Positions 7,812 to 16,698 of a DNA stretch of 64,000 bases are shown here, piece by piece. The translations under genes were made by a program, and so were the position numbers. This DNA is from Zoogloea sp021286885 (GTDB taxonomy: Bacteria; Pseudomonadota; Gammaproteobacteria; Burkholderiales; Rhodocyclaceae), in assembly GCF_041915215.1 (NCBI RefSeq), contig NZ_JAYSBV010000005.1. One strand, 5' to 3'. Positions within the stretch are counted from its first letter, which is position 1. Every line of letters starts with the position of its first letter. Below the pieces are notes generated by a model. That model was not told the DNA's origin. It saw nothing but the letters and a program-made list of their open reading frames with translations, and did not search any database.

Positions 7812-9242
7812 TCAGTGGATGGGCTGGCCACCAGGCGCAGGCGCCGGGGCGGCCGCGCCGAGGGGGTCGAAGGCTTCGGCGGGTCGGAACAGGGATCGGT
7901 AGGGCGCGATGACGTGGTGTTCTTCATGATGTTCGAGCAGCAGGTTGGCGAGGTCGAACAGGGTCTGGCGGCTACCGCGATAGCCAATCCAGGTCCGGGT
8001 GTAGCCTCCAACCAGGTCGTACTGGGGGAAGCCGATACGCAGGATGGGCACCCCCAGGCGGGCGGCACTCGCCACCGCATGGGAGTTGCCGATCACAAGT
8101 TCGCAGCCTGCCTCGGTGTCTGTCTCCCGGGCGCTGCGCTCCAGGTCTTCCAGGTCGCCGATGATGACCTGGCGGGCGGGCAGGCTTTCCAGTCCGGCAG
8201 CCTTCACCGGGGTGATCGCACTCACCAGTTCTGCACCCATGTCGTGCAGGAAGGCCCCCATGCCGATCAGCAGATCCGGGTCGGCGGCCATGGCCACCCG
8301 GGCAAAGCCCAGCATGAAGTGGCAATCCACCATCGCGTCCTGGAGCTGGGCCCGCTGGCGGGCGTAGCGGTCCGGGACGGGCTGGCCCGAGAGTTCGGCC
8401 AGAATGCCCAGCAGCCGGTCATTGGCCGCCAGCCCCATCAGGTGATCGAAGCGGTAGTCGGGCACCCCGGTGCGGGCCGCCAGGGTATCGGCAGCGGCGC
8501 CCAGGGAACGCCCGATCACCAGCGTGGCAGCGGCTTCGCCCAGGGTCGCAAACTCGCCCACCGGCGTGCCGCCCAGGGTGAGAGGGGTGTATTCCTCGGG
8601 CATCAGGTGGCCATCCAGGGAGTCCCCCACGTCGGGGACCACCACCGGGCGCAGGCCGAAGGATTCGATGGTTTCCTTGAGGGCTTCCATGTCCCCCGGG
8701 GTGAGCGAGGCGTGGGGCAGCACGTTCACCTGACGCGGGCGGCGCCCCACCCGGCTCCGGTCTTCGGGCACCAGGTATTCGAACATGGCCTTTACCGCCA
8801 GGGCGTAGCCGGTTTCCAGGCAGCCGGTGAAGTCGGGGGTATTCACCGGCACCACCTTCACATGGGCGTACTCCGGGTGGGCCCGGTAGAAATCCTTCAC
8901 CAGCCGGGCCACGTCGGTGCCCTGGGTTTCCGAAAGCCCGGTGGTGGGCAGGCCGATCAGGGCGGGCTTTTGCTTGGCGCAAATGGTGGCCAGGCCTTCG
9001 ATCACATTGTCGTCGGCCCCCATCACGCTGCTCGCCTGATCCATGGCCGTGGTCTGGAGCGGGATGGGCTCGCGGAAGTGGCGCACGAAATACACCTTGG
9101 CAAAGGCGGTGCAGCCCTGGGAGCCGTGCAGCATCGGGATCGCGTGGGCAATCCCCAGAAAGGCCAGGGCGGCCCCGGTGGTGGAGCTGGCCTTCAGGGG
9201 GCTCACCGACAGGGGCTTGGCGCGCTTCTTGATCTCGTTCAT
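7812..9242 (-). CDS. nifN: NifN, FeMo-cofactor scaffold subunit
   Basis: The 476-residue protein starts MNEIKKRAKPLSVSPLKAS and has NifN landmarks HGSQGCTAFAKVYFVRHF at about 39-56 and GLPTTGLSETQGTD at about 97-110. NifEN is the alpha2beta2 scaffold, related to NifDK, on which the NifB product matures. It follows nifE after 28 bases and is followed closely by nifX. ATG at 9242 is supported by a GGAG motif upstream and by the conserved N-terminus. Confidence 0.97.
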   Translation of the reverse strand: MNEIKKRAKPLSVSPLKASSTTGAALAFLGIAHAIPMLHGSQGCTAFAKVYFVRHFREPIPLQTTAMDQASSVMGADDNVIEGLATICAKQKPALIGLPTTGLSETQGTDVARLVKDFYRAHPEYAHVKVVPVNTPDFTGCLETGYALAVKAMFEYLVPEDRSRVGRRPRQVNVLPHASLTPGDMEALKETIESFGLRPVVVPDVGDSLDGHLMPEEYTPLTLGGTPVGEFATLGEAAATLVIGRSLGAAADTLAARTGVPDYRFDHLMGLAANDRLLGILAELSGQPVPDRYARQRAQLQDAMVDCHFMLGFARVAMAADPDLLIGMGAFLHDMGAELVSAITPVKAAGLESLPARQVIIGDLEDLERSARETDTEAGCELVIGNSHAVASAARLGVPILRIGFPQYDLVGGYTRTWIGYRGSRQTLFDLANLLLEHHEEHHVIAPYRSLFRPAEAFDPLGAAAPAPAPGGQPIH

Positions 9243-9270
9243 GGGTGGGGCTCCTGGCGTGGGGCGGCGC

Positions 9271-10794
9271 TCAGGCGGCGCTGGCGTGGGGATCGTGGAT
9301 ACCGTGAGTAGCGTGGATGTCACCGAGCGCATCAAAGCCGTCGTCGTCGTCCATGGGCACGGGGATGTCATCCACATCCAGGGGGTGTTCCACCGGGGCG
9401 GGGCGTCGGGTGGCCCATGGGGCCTCGCTGCGTACCTGGGCCCAGACGGGGGATTCGATGGTCAGGGCGAGCTGCTTCACCAGCTCCAGCATCCCGGTGT
9501 AACCCGCGTAGCCGAATTCCCGCTCCTGGTTGATGTCCAGGAAGGGCAGCCGGGCCTTGAGGGCGGTGTAGAGGTTGCGTCCCCCGGCAATCAGGATGTC
9601 CGCCTGGAGTTCCTTGACCAGGGTGAGCAGGGCGCGGGGCGAGTTGTCCTCGATCATCCGGGCATCCGGGCCCATCAGTTCGCGGATCCGGGCCTTGTCT
9701 TCTTCGGTGGATTTCTTGGTGGCGCTGGCCACCACCACCATGCCCAGATCCTGCAGGGCCGAGACAATCGACCAACTCTTCACCCCGCCGGTGTTGAGCA
9801 GCACCCGCTTGCCTTCCAGCCGGGTGCGCCAGGGCAGGAGGGCGGCGCGGATCTTGGCCTCTTCCCGGGCGATGAGGGCCTCGGTGCGGGCGCTCAGATC
9901 CGGGTCGCCAATCAGCCGGGCAAAATCCCGCAGGGCCTGGGAGGTATCGGTAATGCCGTAAAAGCTGCCTTCAAACCAGGGGGTGCCAAACTTGTCTTCC
10001 AGCTTGCGGGCCACGTTCAGCATGGCCTTGGAGCAGACCATCATGTTCACCTCAGCCCGGTGCATGGCCTGGACTTCATGGAAACGCCCGTCCCCCGACA
10101 GGGTGCACAGCACCCGGATGCCCAGCTCGTCGAGCAGCGGCGCCACCAGCCAGAACTCCCCGGCGATGTTGTATTCGCCGATCAGGTTGACGTTGTGGAT
10201 CTTGATGCCCTGGCGTTCGGCGTAGGCCACCGCCTCGGGGGGCGGGGGCAGGGGCTCGGCGGTACCGGCCACGTACTTGACCATGGCTTCCCCGGCGATC
10301 CGGTTGCCCAGGTTCTTGGTGCCGTAAAAACCAGCGGAATCCACCGGCACCACCGGAACGCCCCAGCGCTCGGTGGCCGCCTTGCAGATGGCGTCCACAT
10401 CGTCGCCAATCAGCGCCGGAACGCAGGTGTTATACACAAACACCGCTTTGGGGGCGTGATCGTCGATGGCCTGCTTGATCGAGTGAAAGAGGCGTTTTTC
10501 GCTGCGCCCCATAATCACATCCTGCTCGGTCAGGTCGGTAGTCATCCCGATCCGGTACAGGGTGGGCCCAGTGGAGCGGGTGCCCCGGTTATCCCAGGAA
10601 CTCCCGGCACAGGCGATGGGGCCGTGCACGATGTGGGCCACATCGGCAATGGGCAGGAGGGCAATCTGGGCCCCGTCGAAGGCACAACCACCGGCGGAGG
10701 CGCCGGCCTTGGGCTTGGCACAGCCCGATTTGGCCTTCTTGTTGTGGCTGCAGGCGGGTTCGTCCAGCAGGACGGCGACTTCTGAGGGCTTCAC
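9271..10794 (-). CDS. nifE: NifE, FeMo-cofactor scaffold subunit
   Basis: A 507-residue NifE with the cluster-binding Cys contexts GPIACAGSSWDNRG and FVYNTCVPALIGDDV, and the typical KPSEVAVLLDEPACSHNKK start. The start codon is GTG at 10794; no in-frame ATG exists just upstream because ATGCGGTGA intervenes. The C-terminus has an unusually acidic and His-containing tail (DVDDIPVPMDDDDGFDALG). It is the first gene of the nifE-N-X operon, 35 bases below a sigma-54 promoter. Confidence 0.97.
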   Translation of the reverse strand: MKPSEVAVLLDEPACSHNKKAKSGCAKPKAGASAGGCAFDGAQIALLPIADVAHIVHGPIACAGSSWDNRGTRSTGPTLYRIGMTTDLTEQDVIMGRSEKRLFHSIKQAIDDHAPKAVFVYNTCVPALIGDDVDAICKAATERWGVPVVPVDSAGFYGTKNLGNRIAGEAMVKYVAGTAEPLPPPPEAVAYAERQGIKIHNVNLIGEYNIAGEFWLVAPLLDELGIRVLCTLSGDGRFHEVQAMHRAEVNMMVCSKAMLNVARKLEDKFGTPWFEGSFYGITDTSQALRDFARLIGDPDLSARTEALIAREEAKIRAALLPWRTRLEGKRVLLNTGGVKSWSIVSALQDLGMVVVASATKKSTEEDKARIRELMGPDARMIEDNSPRALLTLVKELQADILIAGGRNLYTALKARLPFLDINQEREFGYAGYTGMLELVKQLALTIESPVWAQVRSEAPWATRRPAPVEHPLDVDDIPVPMDDDDGFDALGDIHATHGIHDPHASAA

Positions 10795-10828
10795 CGCATC
10801 TCTCCCGGTTGGTTACGCCTTCCCAGCC

Positions 10829-10843
10829 GCAAGCTCCGTGCCA
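10829..10843 (-). promoter_or_regulatory. Sigma-54 promoter of the nifE operon
   Basis: On the minus strand the sequence is TGGCAC-GGAGC-TTGC, a full match to the -24/-12 consensus with GG and GC 10 bases apart. It lies 35 bases from the nifE start and is preceded by two NifA sites. Confidence 0.88.
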
Positions 10844-10906
10844 CGTACGATTTTGTCTAAAAGGCCTGAATTTCAGACTTTTTCCCCACCTTGAAACACT
10901 TTTTGT

Positions 10907-10922
10907 TGTGGGGAAGGTGACA
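10907..10922 (-). promoter_or_regulatory. NifA upstream activator site 1
   Basis: TGTGGGGAAGGTGACA is an exact TGT-N10-ACA element, 64 bases upstream of the -24 box of the nifE promoter. Confidence 0.7.
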
Positions 10923-10936
10923 AAGGCCAAATGCTT

Positions 10937-10952
10937 TGTCGCGGCCTACACA
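10937..10952 (-). promoter_or_regulatory. NifA upstream activator site 2
   Basis: TGTCGCGGCCTACACA is a second exact TGT-N10-ACA element. Its centre is 30 bases (about three helical turns) from the first site, so both would face the same side of the DNA. Confidence 0.7.
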
Positions 10953-11095
10953 AACGAATGCATAATGCTTAGTAACTGTGTGTCGGATGTGTCGCGCAGG
11001 TGTTTCAAAAATATTCGACGCCGGCCAAATGCCTTGCTATTGTGTGTATTGCGCGGACCGCGTCGTGGCCGCTTTTCTTTGATGGAGCGCGTTAA

Positions 11096-11467
11096 TTGGG
11101 CACTAAGCTTTATGTAGGCAATCTGGCCTACACCGTAGACAAGAGTCGACTCGAAGAGATGTTCCTGGCGTACGGTACCGTGGCCTCCGCCCAGGTGATC
11201 ATGGATCGTGAAACAGGGCGCTCCAAGGGTTTCGGTTTCGTGGAAATGGGCTCCGACCAGGAAGCTCAAGCAGCCATCGCGGCCATGAACGGCAAAAACT
11301 TCGACGGTCGCAATCTCACCGTGAATGAAGCCCGGCCCCAGGAGCCCCGTGGCTTCGGTGGCCCCCGTCGCGGCCCCGGTGGCGGCGGTGGTGGTGGCTT
11401 TGGTGGTGGTGGCGGCGGCGGTGGCCGACGCGGCCCCGGCGGCGGTGGTGGCGCATCCCGTTACTGA
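11096..11467 (+). CDS. RRM-type RNA-binding protein with glycine-rich tail
   Basis: The 123-residue protein carries one RNA recognition motif with RNP2 LYVGNL at residues 5-10 and RNP1 KGFGFVEM at about 44-51, followed by a Gly/Arg/Pro tail from residue 85 on. Such proteins in proteobacteria and cyanobacteria are often cold-induced RNA chaperones. The start is TTG at 11096 (GTKLYVGN follows), since the next ATG would remove RNP2. The 300 bases upstream hold the nifE control sites and otherwise nothing I recognise. Confidence 0.88.
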   Translation: MGTKLYVGNLAYTVDKSRLEEMFLAYGTVASAQVIMDRETGRSKGFGFVEMGSDQEAQAAIAAMNGKNFDGRNLTVNEARPQEPRGFGGPRRGPGGGGGGGFGGGGGGGGRRGPGGGGGASRY

Positions 11468-11528
11468 TTTCTGCCTTGCCTACGGGCAAATGCTGCCCGT
11501 CCTTGAAATGCATATTTCAGGGGGCAGC

Positions 11529-11557
11529 CAAAAAACCCGCCGTTTGGCGGGTTTTTG
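11529..11557 (+). terminator. Rho-independent terminator of the RRM gene
   Basis: AAAAACCCGCC pairs with GGCGGGTTTTT around a short loop. Its symmetry would also stop the convergent minus-strand gene that ends at 11616. Confidence 0.88.
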
Positions 11558-11615
11558 TTTTGATGTTTTGATGGCTGGGGCGGCGCGGATGCCGCCACTG
11601 TTTGTGGCGGCTGCG

Positions 11616-12518
11616 TCAGGGAAAAATGTTTTCCTCGATGCAGACCACAAAGTCTTGGGGTAATTGGGGAATGGCGGGCAGCCACAGCCCCTTTTCCTGA
11701 TTCGGAAGCCGGTTCTGGAGCGCGGCCACCCGGCTGTGGCTGGCCTCCCAGTAGTCCAGCAGGCAGCGGCTATCGGGGCCGGCCAGGGCGATGATCGCCC
11801 GGGTGGCCTTGCGCGGATCAAAATCCCGCAGGCTCCACAATTTCCGGGCGTGATCCAGGTGCACGGTGCCGGTCGGAATGAAGCCATCCTTCGGGTAAAA
11901 ACGCGCCGCGCACAGGGTGTAGCCCTCTGGCAAATGCTCAAAACTGCCTTCCAGCACGAATTCGTTGTCCCGTAGCCCACGCTGGGTGACGTGAATCCCG
12001 CAGTGCGCGGGTTGGGGCAGCGGCGCGGGCCAATAGTGGGGGCGCAGGCCGGCGAAGGCATCGTCCCCCTGCCAGTTGCCCGCTTGGAGCTTTTCCAGCA
12101 TCTGGGCGAGGCGCTTGATGTAGGTTTGCTCGGTGTAGGCGGTGATGCTGAGGTCGTACTCCAGCACCCGGAAATCCTTGATGTCGAAGGGCAGGGGCTG
12201 CTTCTTCTCGATCAGCATGATGACGGGTCGGCACGCGGCCTGGGCCACCGCCAGCTCGTAATACACGTTCGGGTTGGCGTAGGTCAGCACCACGATACAC
12301 AGGTCGCTGCCAAAAATGGCCTCGAACATCTGCTCCGAGATCTTGCCCGGGTTGAGCATGTGATCCGAGCGCACGCCCCGGATGCCGAATTGTTCCAAGG
12401 CCGGGGTGATGATGTGGCGGAACACCTCGTCGGCGTGCTCCCGGTAGCCGGAGCCTTCGGCCCCGATGGGGCTGATCACAAAGCAGCTTCTGGCTGGGGC
12501 GGGCGGGGTTTCAGTCAT
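11616..12518 (-). CDS. TIR/nucleoside 2-deoxyribosyltransferase-like domain protein
   Basis: The first ~140 of 300 residues form a Rossmann-like domain with CFVISPIG at 12-19, GVRSDHMLNPGKISEQMFE around 48-66, DLCIVVLTYANPNVYYELA around 72-90 and a conserved E (YYELA) as in TIR-like and deoxyribosyltransferase enzymes. These domains act on nucleotides, NAD or nucleosides and occur in both signalling and phage-defence proteins. The C-terminal half (FDPRKATRAIIALAGPDSR) is unrecognised. It lies 9 bases from the recJ end on the same strand, so it may be co-transcribed with recJ. Confidence 0.7.
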   Translation of the reverse strand: MTETPPAPARSCFVISPIGAEGSGYREHADEVFRHIITPALEQFGIRGVRSDHMLNPGKISEQMFEAIFGSDLCIVVLTYANPNVYYELAVAQAACRPVIMLIEKKQPLPFDIKDFRVLEYDLSITAYTEQTYIKRLAQMLEKLQAGNWQGDDAFAGLRPHYWPAPLPQPAHCGIHVTQRGLRDNEFVLEGSFEHLPEGYTLCAARFYPKDGFIPTGTVHLDHARKLWSLRDFDPRKATRAIIALAGPDSRCLLDYWEASHSRVAALQNRLPNQEKGLWLPAIPQLPQDFVVCIEENIFP

Positions 12519-12527
12519 GGTCTGGGC

Positions 12528-14219
12528 TCATTCCTGTTCGAAGTGTTCCAGCATCAGCTGAACGCTGGCCACGCCCCGGAACTCATTGACCGCCAGCCGG
12601 AAGGCCGCGTGGATGTGTTCGGCGGCGGGGCCAGCGTTGTTGAACTGGATCGCCTCCAGCCGGGTGTTGCCCTTGCGCAGCTGGAGCTTGAGGTGCTTTT
12701 CTTTCAGGATGCGCTGGTTTTCCACCTGGAAGTGGTCGGCAAATAGCGGGGGCGCAAAGCCCTGACCCCAGATTTCCCGCTCCAGCAGCTGGGCGGTTTC
12801 GAGGGTGAACAGGCTGCCCTCCAGCTCGCCGTCGGTTTCCAGGCTGCGGGTCAGGTCGGCGGGGTTCATCAGGGATTTGACCACGGCTTCAAATGTCTCG
12901 CGGAATTCCTCCAGCCGGTCTTCGTGGATGGTGAGGCCCGCCGCCATGGCGTGACCGCCAAACTTGATGACCAGATCCGGCGCCTGCTTGGTCACCAGAT
13001 CCAGCGCATCGCGCAGGTGCAGGCCCGGAATGGAGCGGCCCGAGCCTTTCAGTTCGCCTGGGTTGCCCTGGGCAAAGGCGATGGTGGGGCGGTGGAATTT
13101 CTCCTTGATGCGCCCGGCCAGGATGCCGATCACGCCCTGGTGCCATTCGGGCTCGAACAGGGTCAGGGAGGTGCGGCTGCCCGGGTCGATGCCGTCCAGC
13201 CCGAGCATGGCTTCTTCCTGCATTTCGGCTTCGATGGCGCGCCGCTCCCGGTTGAGCTTGTCCAGCTCCTGGGCGATTTCCAGGGCGCGGCCCGGATCGT
13301 CGGTAATCAGGCATTCGATCCCGAGGGACATGTCGGCCAGTCGCCCGGCGGCGTTGAGGCGCGGCCCCAGGGCAAAGCCCAGGTCGAAGGTGGTGCATCG
13401 GGCAGGCTCCCGGGCGGCCACCGTGAACAGGGCGCGCAGGCCTGGCTGCATGCGGTCGGCGCGCATCCGTTGCAGGCCCTGGGAGACGAGGATGCGGTTG
13501 TTGTGGTCCAGCTTCACCACGTCGGCCACGGTGCCCAGGGCTACCAGATCCAGCAGCTCGGCCAGATTGGGCTCGGCACGTCCGGCAAAGGCGCCCCGGC
13601 TGCGCAGCTCGGCACGCAGGGCGAGCATGGTATAGAACATCACGCCCACCCCGGCCAGGGCCTTGCTGGGAAAGTCGCAGCCGGGCTGGTTGGGATTCAC
13701 GATCACGTCCGCCTCGGGCAGGGTGTCGCCCGGCAAGTGGTGGTCGGTGATTACGGTGGCGAGGCCCAGATCCCGGGCGGCGGCCACCCCTTCGACGCTG
13801 GCGATGCCGTTGTCCACGGTGATCAGCAGCTCAGGTTCCAGGCCGGTGGCCAGCTCCACGATGGCCGGGGTGAGGCCGTAGCCGTACTCGAAGCGGTTGG
13901 GTACGATGTAATGCACATCCGCCCCGAACATGCGCAGGGCGCGCATCCCCACCGCACAGGCAGTGGCGCCGTCGCAGTCGTAGTCGGCAATGATGACCAT
14001 CCGGGCGCCGGCCTCGATGGCATCGGCCAGGATCTGGGCCGCGTCGTCCACGCCCTTGAGCCGGCCCGGCGGGATCAGGGCCTTGAGGCTGTAATCCAGT
14101 TCCGCCGGGTCGGAAACTCCCCGGGCGGCGTAGATGCGGGCGAGAAGCGGGTGCAGCCCGCTCTGGGCGAGGCGGCTGACGGTGTCGGCGGAGGCGGTGC
14201 GGGTCAGGATGCGGGTCAT
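12528..14219 (-). CDS. recJ: RecJ single-stranded-DNA 5'-3' exonuclease
   Basis: A 563-residue DHH-superfamily protein: IIADYDCDGATACAVG (Asp79, Asp81, Asp83), VDNG at 135-138 and ITDHHLPGD with the DHH triad at 158-160, then the DHHA1 region with SGRSIPGLHLRDAL and KFGGHAMAAG. RecJ degrades single strands in RecFOR recombination, base excision and mismatch repair. Its ATG overlaps the upstream gene's stop by 4 bases. Confidence 0.96.
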   Translation of the reverse strand: MTRILTRTASADTVSRLAQSGLHPLLARIYAARGVSDPAELDYSLKALIPPGRLKGVDDAAQILADAIEAGARMVIIADYDCDGATACAVGMRALRMFGADVHYIVPNRFEYGYGLTPAIVELATGLEPELLITVDNGIASVEGVAAARDLGLATVITDHHLPGDTLPEADVIVNPNQPGCDFPSKALAGVGVMFYTMLALRAELRSRGAFAGRAEPNLAELLDLVALGTVADVVKLDHNNRILVSQGLQRMRADRMQPGLRALFTVAAREPARCTTFDLGFALGPRLNAAGRLADMSLGIECLITDDPGRALEIAQELDKLNRERRAIEAEMQEEAMLGLDGIDPGSRTSLTLFEPEWHQGVIGILAGRIKEKFHRPTIAFAQGNPGELKGSGRSIPGLHLRDALDLVTKQAPDLVIKFGGHAMAAGLTIHEDRLEEFRETFEAVVKSLMNPADLTRSLETDGELEGSLFTLETAQLLEREIWGQGFAPPLFADHFQVENQRILKEKHLKLQLRKGNTRLEAIQFNNAGPAAEHIHAAFRLAVNEFRGVASVQLMLEHFEQE

Positions 14220-15253
14220 GGCTGATGGACGTGGGGTTGCGGGGCCTGGCTCAGCAGGGTGTCGAGGCTGACCGGCTTGCGCCAGAACTTCCAGCGGCTG
14301 CCGGGCTGGATGTCCAGGTGCAGGAAGTGTTTTTCGCCGGGGGCGCGGATCTGCAGCCGGGTGATGCGGCGGGCCTGAAGATCGGCCAGGAGCGGCGCAA
14401 ACCAGCGTTCTTCCAGATCCTTGAGGCTGCGCTGCCAGGCATCCAGATCCAGTTGGAAGGCGGCCTGCTGGAGATCATTCACCAGCACCAGACTGTCGCT
14501 GCCCACACCTGCCCAGCGGGCGAGGGGGGCGACCGGAGTATTGCTCAGGCGGGCCAGCCCGGTGAGGGTCGGATCATCGCCCCACAGCTGGCCGGCGGGG
14601 GCCTGAAGGGCGCCCGGGCGGGGGCCGGCGCCCCACAGCCAGACGCTGTTGATGCTGCGCAGGCCGGCATCTTCGCGGGCGGCATTTACCGGGTGGTTGT
14701 AGAGCCACACTTGGATTTCATTCATCAGCCGTGCCCAGGGGGCGGTGTTGTCCCCTTCGGGCAGGAAAAGCTGCATGGGGCGCCCGTTGACGTCCCACAA
14801 AGGGTGAAAGTAAGGCGCGGCCTCAGCGTTCAGGCGCAGATACCAGCGGGTGGGGCCGGCGGCTTCAAACTGGCCGATGTCGGCAAAGGTTTCGTTCAGC
14901 CCGGCTAGCAGGGTGGCGATTTCGGCGGGGGTGATGGCGAGCCCGCTGGCGTCCGACACCAGCAGCGCATCGCTGGCAAAGTGCAGATACACCGGATCGC
15001 AGCACAGCCAGTGGGCTTCGGCCTCGGGGGCCGGGCCGGCTTCGCCGTGGCGGCGCAGGGCCGCGTAGGGCAGGCGCGGGCCCTCCAGCCCAAAACGTTG
15101 GGCGAGCAGGGTTTCGGGGCGACAGGGCGCATCCCACTGAATTTGGGCCAGGCTGATGAGTTCGGCCAGGGCGGGCAGCGCCAGATCGCGGGCGGCGCGG
15201 ATCTGGGGCGCGGTGGGCCAGGGCAGGCCCGGGAGCAGGAGTTCGACGTGCAT
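14216..15253 (-). CDS. RpfE-like conserved protein of unknown function, paired with recJ
   Basis: A 345-residue soluble protein with conserved stretches WLCCDPVYLHFASDALLV (about 82-99), FHPLWDVNGRPMQLFLPEGDN and SINSVWLWGAGPRP. It resembles the proteins annotated RpfE-type or phosphoglycerate-mutase-like that neighbour recJ in Xanthomonas and betaproteobacteria; the biochemical role is not established. The stop overlaps the recJ start by 4 bases, so the pair is translationally coupled. Confidence 0.78.
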   Translation of the reverse strand: MHVELLLPGLPWPTAPQIRAARDLALPALAELISLAQIQWDAPCRPETLLAQRFGLEGPRLPYAALRRHGEAGPAPEAEAHWLCCDPVYLHFASDALLVSDASGLAITPAEIATLLAGLNETFADIGQFEAAGPTRWYLRLNAEAAPYFHPLWDVNGRPMQLFLPEGDNTAPWARLMNEIQVWLYNHPVNAAREDAGLRSINSVWLWGAGPRPGALQAPAGQLWGDDPTLTGLARLSNTPVAPLARWAGVGSDSLVLVNDLQQAAFQLDLDAWQRSLKDLEERWFAPLLADLQARRITRLQIRAPGEKHFLHLDIQPGSRWKFWRKPVSLDTLLSQAPQPHVHQP

Positions 15254-15444
15254 CCGGGAATTGTGCCGGATCGGGGGCCGCCGGGCGAGTGCCGCGCGGC
15301 TCTGGCGCTTACCGAGCCAGCGCGGGGTGGGAGGGCGCCCCGGGTTTTGCCGTGTTTTGATGCACTTTCGGGATACCCCCGCCTGGCCAAGTCCGGCACA
15401 ATGCGCGCCTACGCCAGTCTCGGGCGTTTTCCGAACGGGTTTCC

Positions 15445-16698
15445 ATGTCTTACGAATTTTTGGTTGGCCTGCGCTATACCCGCTCCAAGCGGCGTGCCCA
15501 GGGTGGCAATCGCTTCATATCCTTCATTTCCATGGTGTCCATGCTGGGGATCGCCCTTGGTGTGGCGGCCCTGATTGTGGTGCTCTCGGTGATGAACGGC
15601 TTCCAGCGGGAGCTGCGTACCCGCATCCTGGGGGTGGCTTCCCACGTCCAGGTGAGTGGCTACGATGGGGAGTTGAACAACTGGCAGCGGGTGGCGGACG
15701 AGGTGTCCAAGCACCCCCGAGTGCTGGCCAGCGCGCCCTTTGTCCAGGCCCAGGGGATGTTGTCTTTTGACCAGTCGGTACGCGGCTCGCTGATCCGGGG
15801 GGTGTTGCCGGATGCCGAGGACAAGGTGGCCGATTTCGCCCAGCACATGAAGTCGGGCCGCCTGGAAGATCTCCAGCCGGGCCGCTTCGGGATCATCCTG
15901 GGGGCCGACCTGGCCCGGGCCCTGCATGTGATGCCCGGCGACAAGGTGACGCTGATTGCGCCCCAGGGCCTGGTGACGCCAGCGGCCATCCTGCCCCGGC
16001 TCAAGCAGTTTCAGGTGGTGGGCATCTTTGAGGTGGGGATGTTCGAGTACGACTCCAGCCTGGCCCTGATCCACATGCAGGACGCCCAGACCCTGTACCG
16101 GATGGAAGACCGGGTAAGCGGGGTGCGCCTCAAGATCGACGATCTGTTTGCCGCGCCCCGGGTGTCCCACGAGCTGGCCAAATACCTGGACGCCGATGCC
16201 ATGGCTTCCGACTGGACGCGCAGCCACGCCAATTTCTTCCGGGCGGTGCAGATCGAGAAGAACGTGATGTTCATCATCCTGCTGCTCATCGTGGCGGTGG
16301 CGGCCTTCAATATTGTCTCGACCCTGGTCATGGCAGTGCAGGACAAGCAGGCCGACATTGCCATCCTGCGCACCCTGGGGGCCAGCCCGGGTTCGATCAT
16401 GGCCATTTTTGTGATCCAGGGGGCCCTGATCGGCTTCATTGGCCTGGGCCTGGGCGTGGCCGGCGGGGTGAGTCTGGCCCTCAACATCGACGTGGTGGTG
16501 CCGGCCATCGAGCACGCCCTGGGCATCCAGTTCCTGTCCAAGGACGTGTATTACATCTCCGATCTGCCCTCCGAACTGCAATGGGGCGATGTGATCGCGA
16601 TTACCGCCGTATCCTTTGTGCTGACCCTGGTGGCCACCCTGTATCCCAGCTGGCGGGCGTCCCGCCTCAACCCGGCGGAGGCCCTGCGCTATGAGTGA
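15445..16698 (+). CDS. lolC: Lipoprotein-releasing ABC transporter permease LolC/LolE
   Basis: The 417-residue protein starts MSYEFLVGLRYTRSKRR, has one N-terminal helix (about 28-50), a periplasmic domain and three C-terminal helices within residues 270-400, ending NPAEALRYE: the FtsX/MacB-like LolC/E layout. It extracts lipoproteins from the inner membrane for LolA. A single permease gene with lolD suggests a LolF-type homodimeric permease may be used. Its end overlaps lolD by 8 bases. Confidence 0.93.
   Translation: MSYEFLVGLRYTRSKRRAQGGNRFISFISMVSMLGIALGVAALIVVLSVMNGFQRELRTRILGVASHVQVSGYDGELNNWQRVADEVSKHPRVLASAPFVQAQGMLSFDQSVRGSLIRGVLPDAEDKVADFAQHMKSGRLEDLQPGRFGIILGADLARALHVMPGDKVTLIAPQGLVTPAAILPRLKQFQVVGIFEVGMFEYDSSLALIHMQDAQTLYRMEDRVSGVRLKIDDLFAAPRVSHELAKYLDADAMASDWTRSHANFFRAVQIEKNVMFIILLLIVAVAAFNIVSTLVMAVQDKQADIAILRTLGASPGSIMAIFVIQGALIGFIGLGLGVAGGVSLALNIDVVVPAIEHALGIQFLSKDVYYISDLPSELQWGDVIAITAVSFVLTLVATLYPSWRASRLNPAEALRYE

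Noticed and set aside
6945..9311. 788-residue plus-strand frame opposite the nif genes
   Set aside because: It lies antisense to nifX, nifN and the rseC-like gene, which have clear family matches; the long frame is a product of high GC.
11340..11460. GGTGGC-rich stretch as a DNA tandem repeat
   Set aside because: It is the codon signature of the glycine-rich tail of the RRM protein.
12924..14225. 433-residue frame opposite recJ
   Set aside because: Shadow of recJ on the other strand with Gly/His/Gln-rich composition and no domain.
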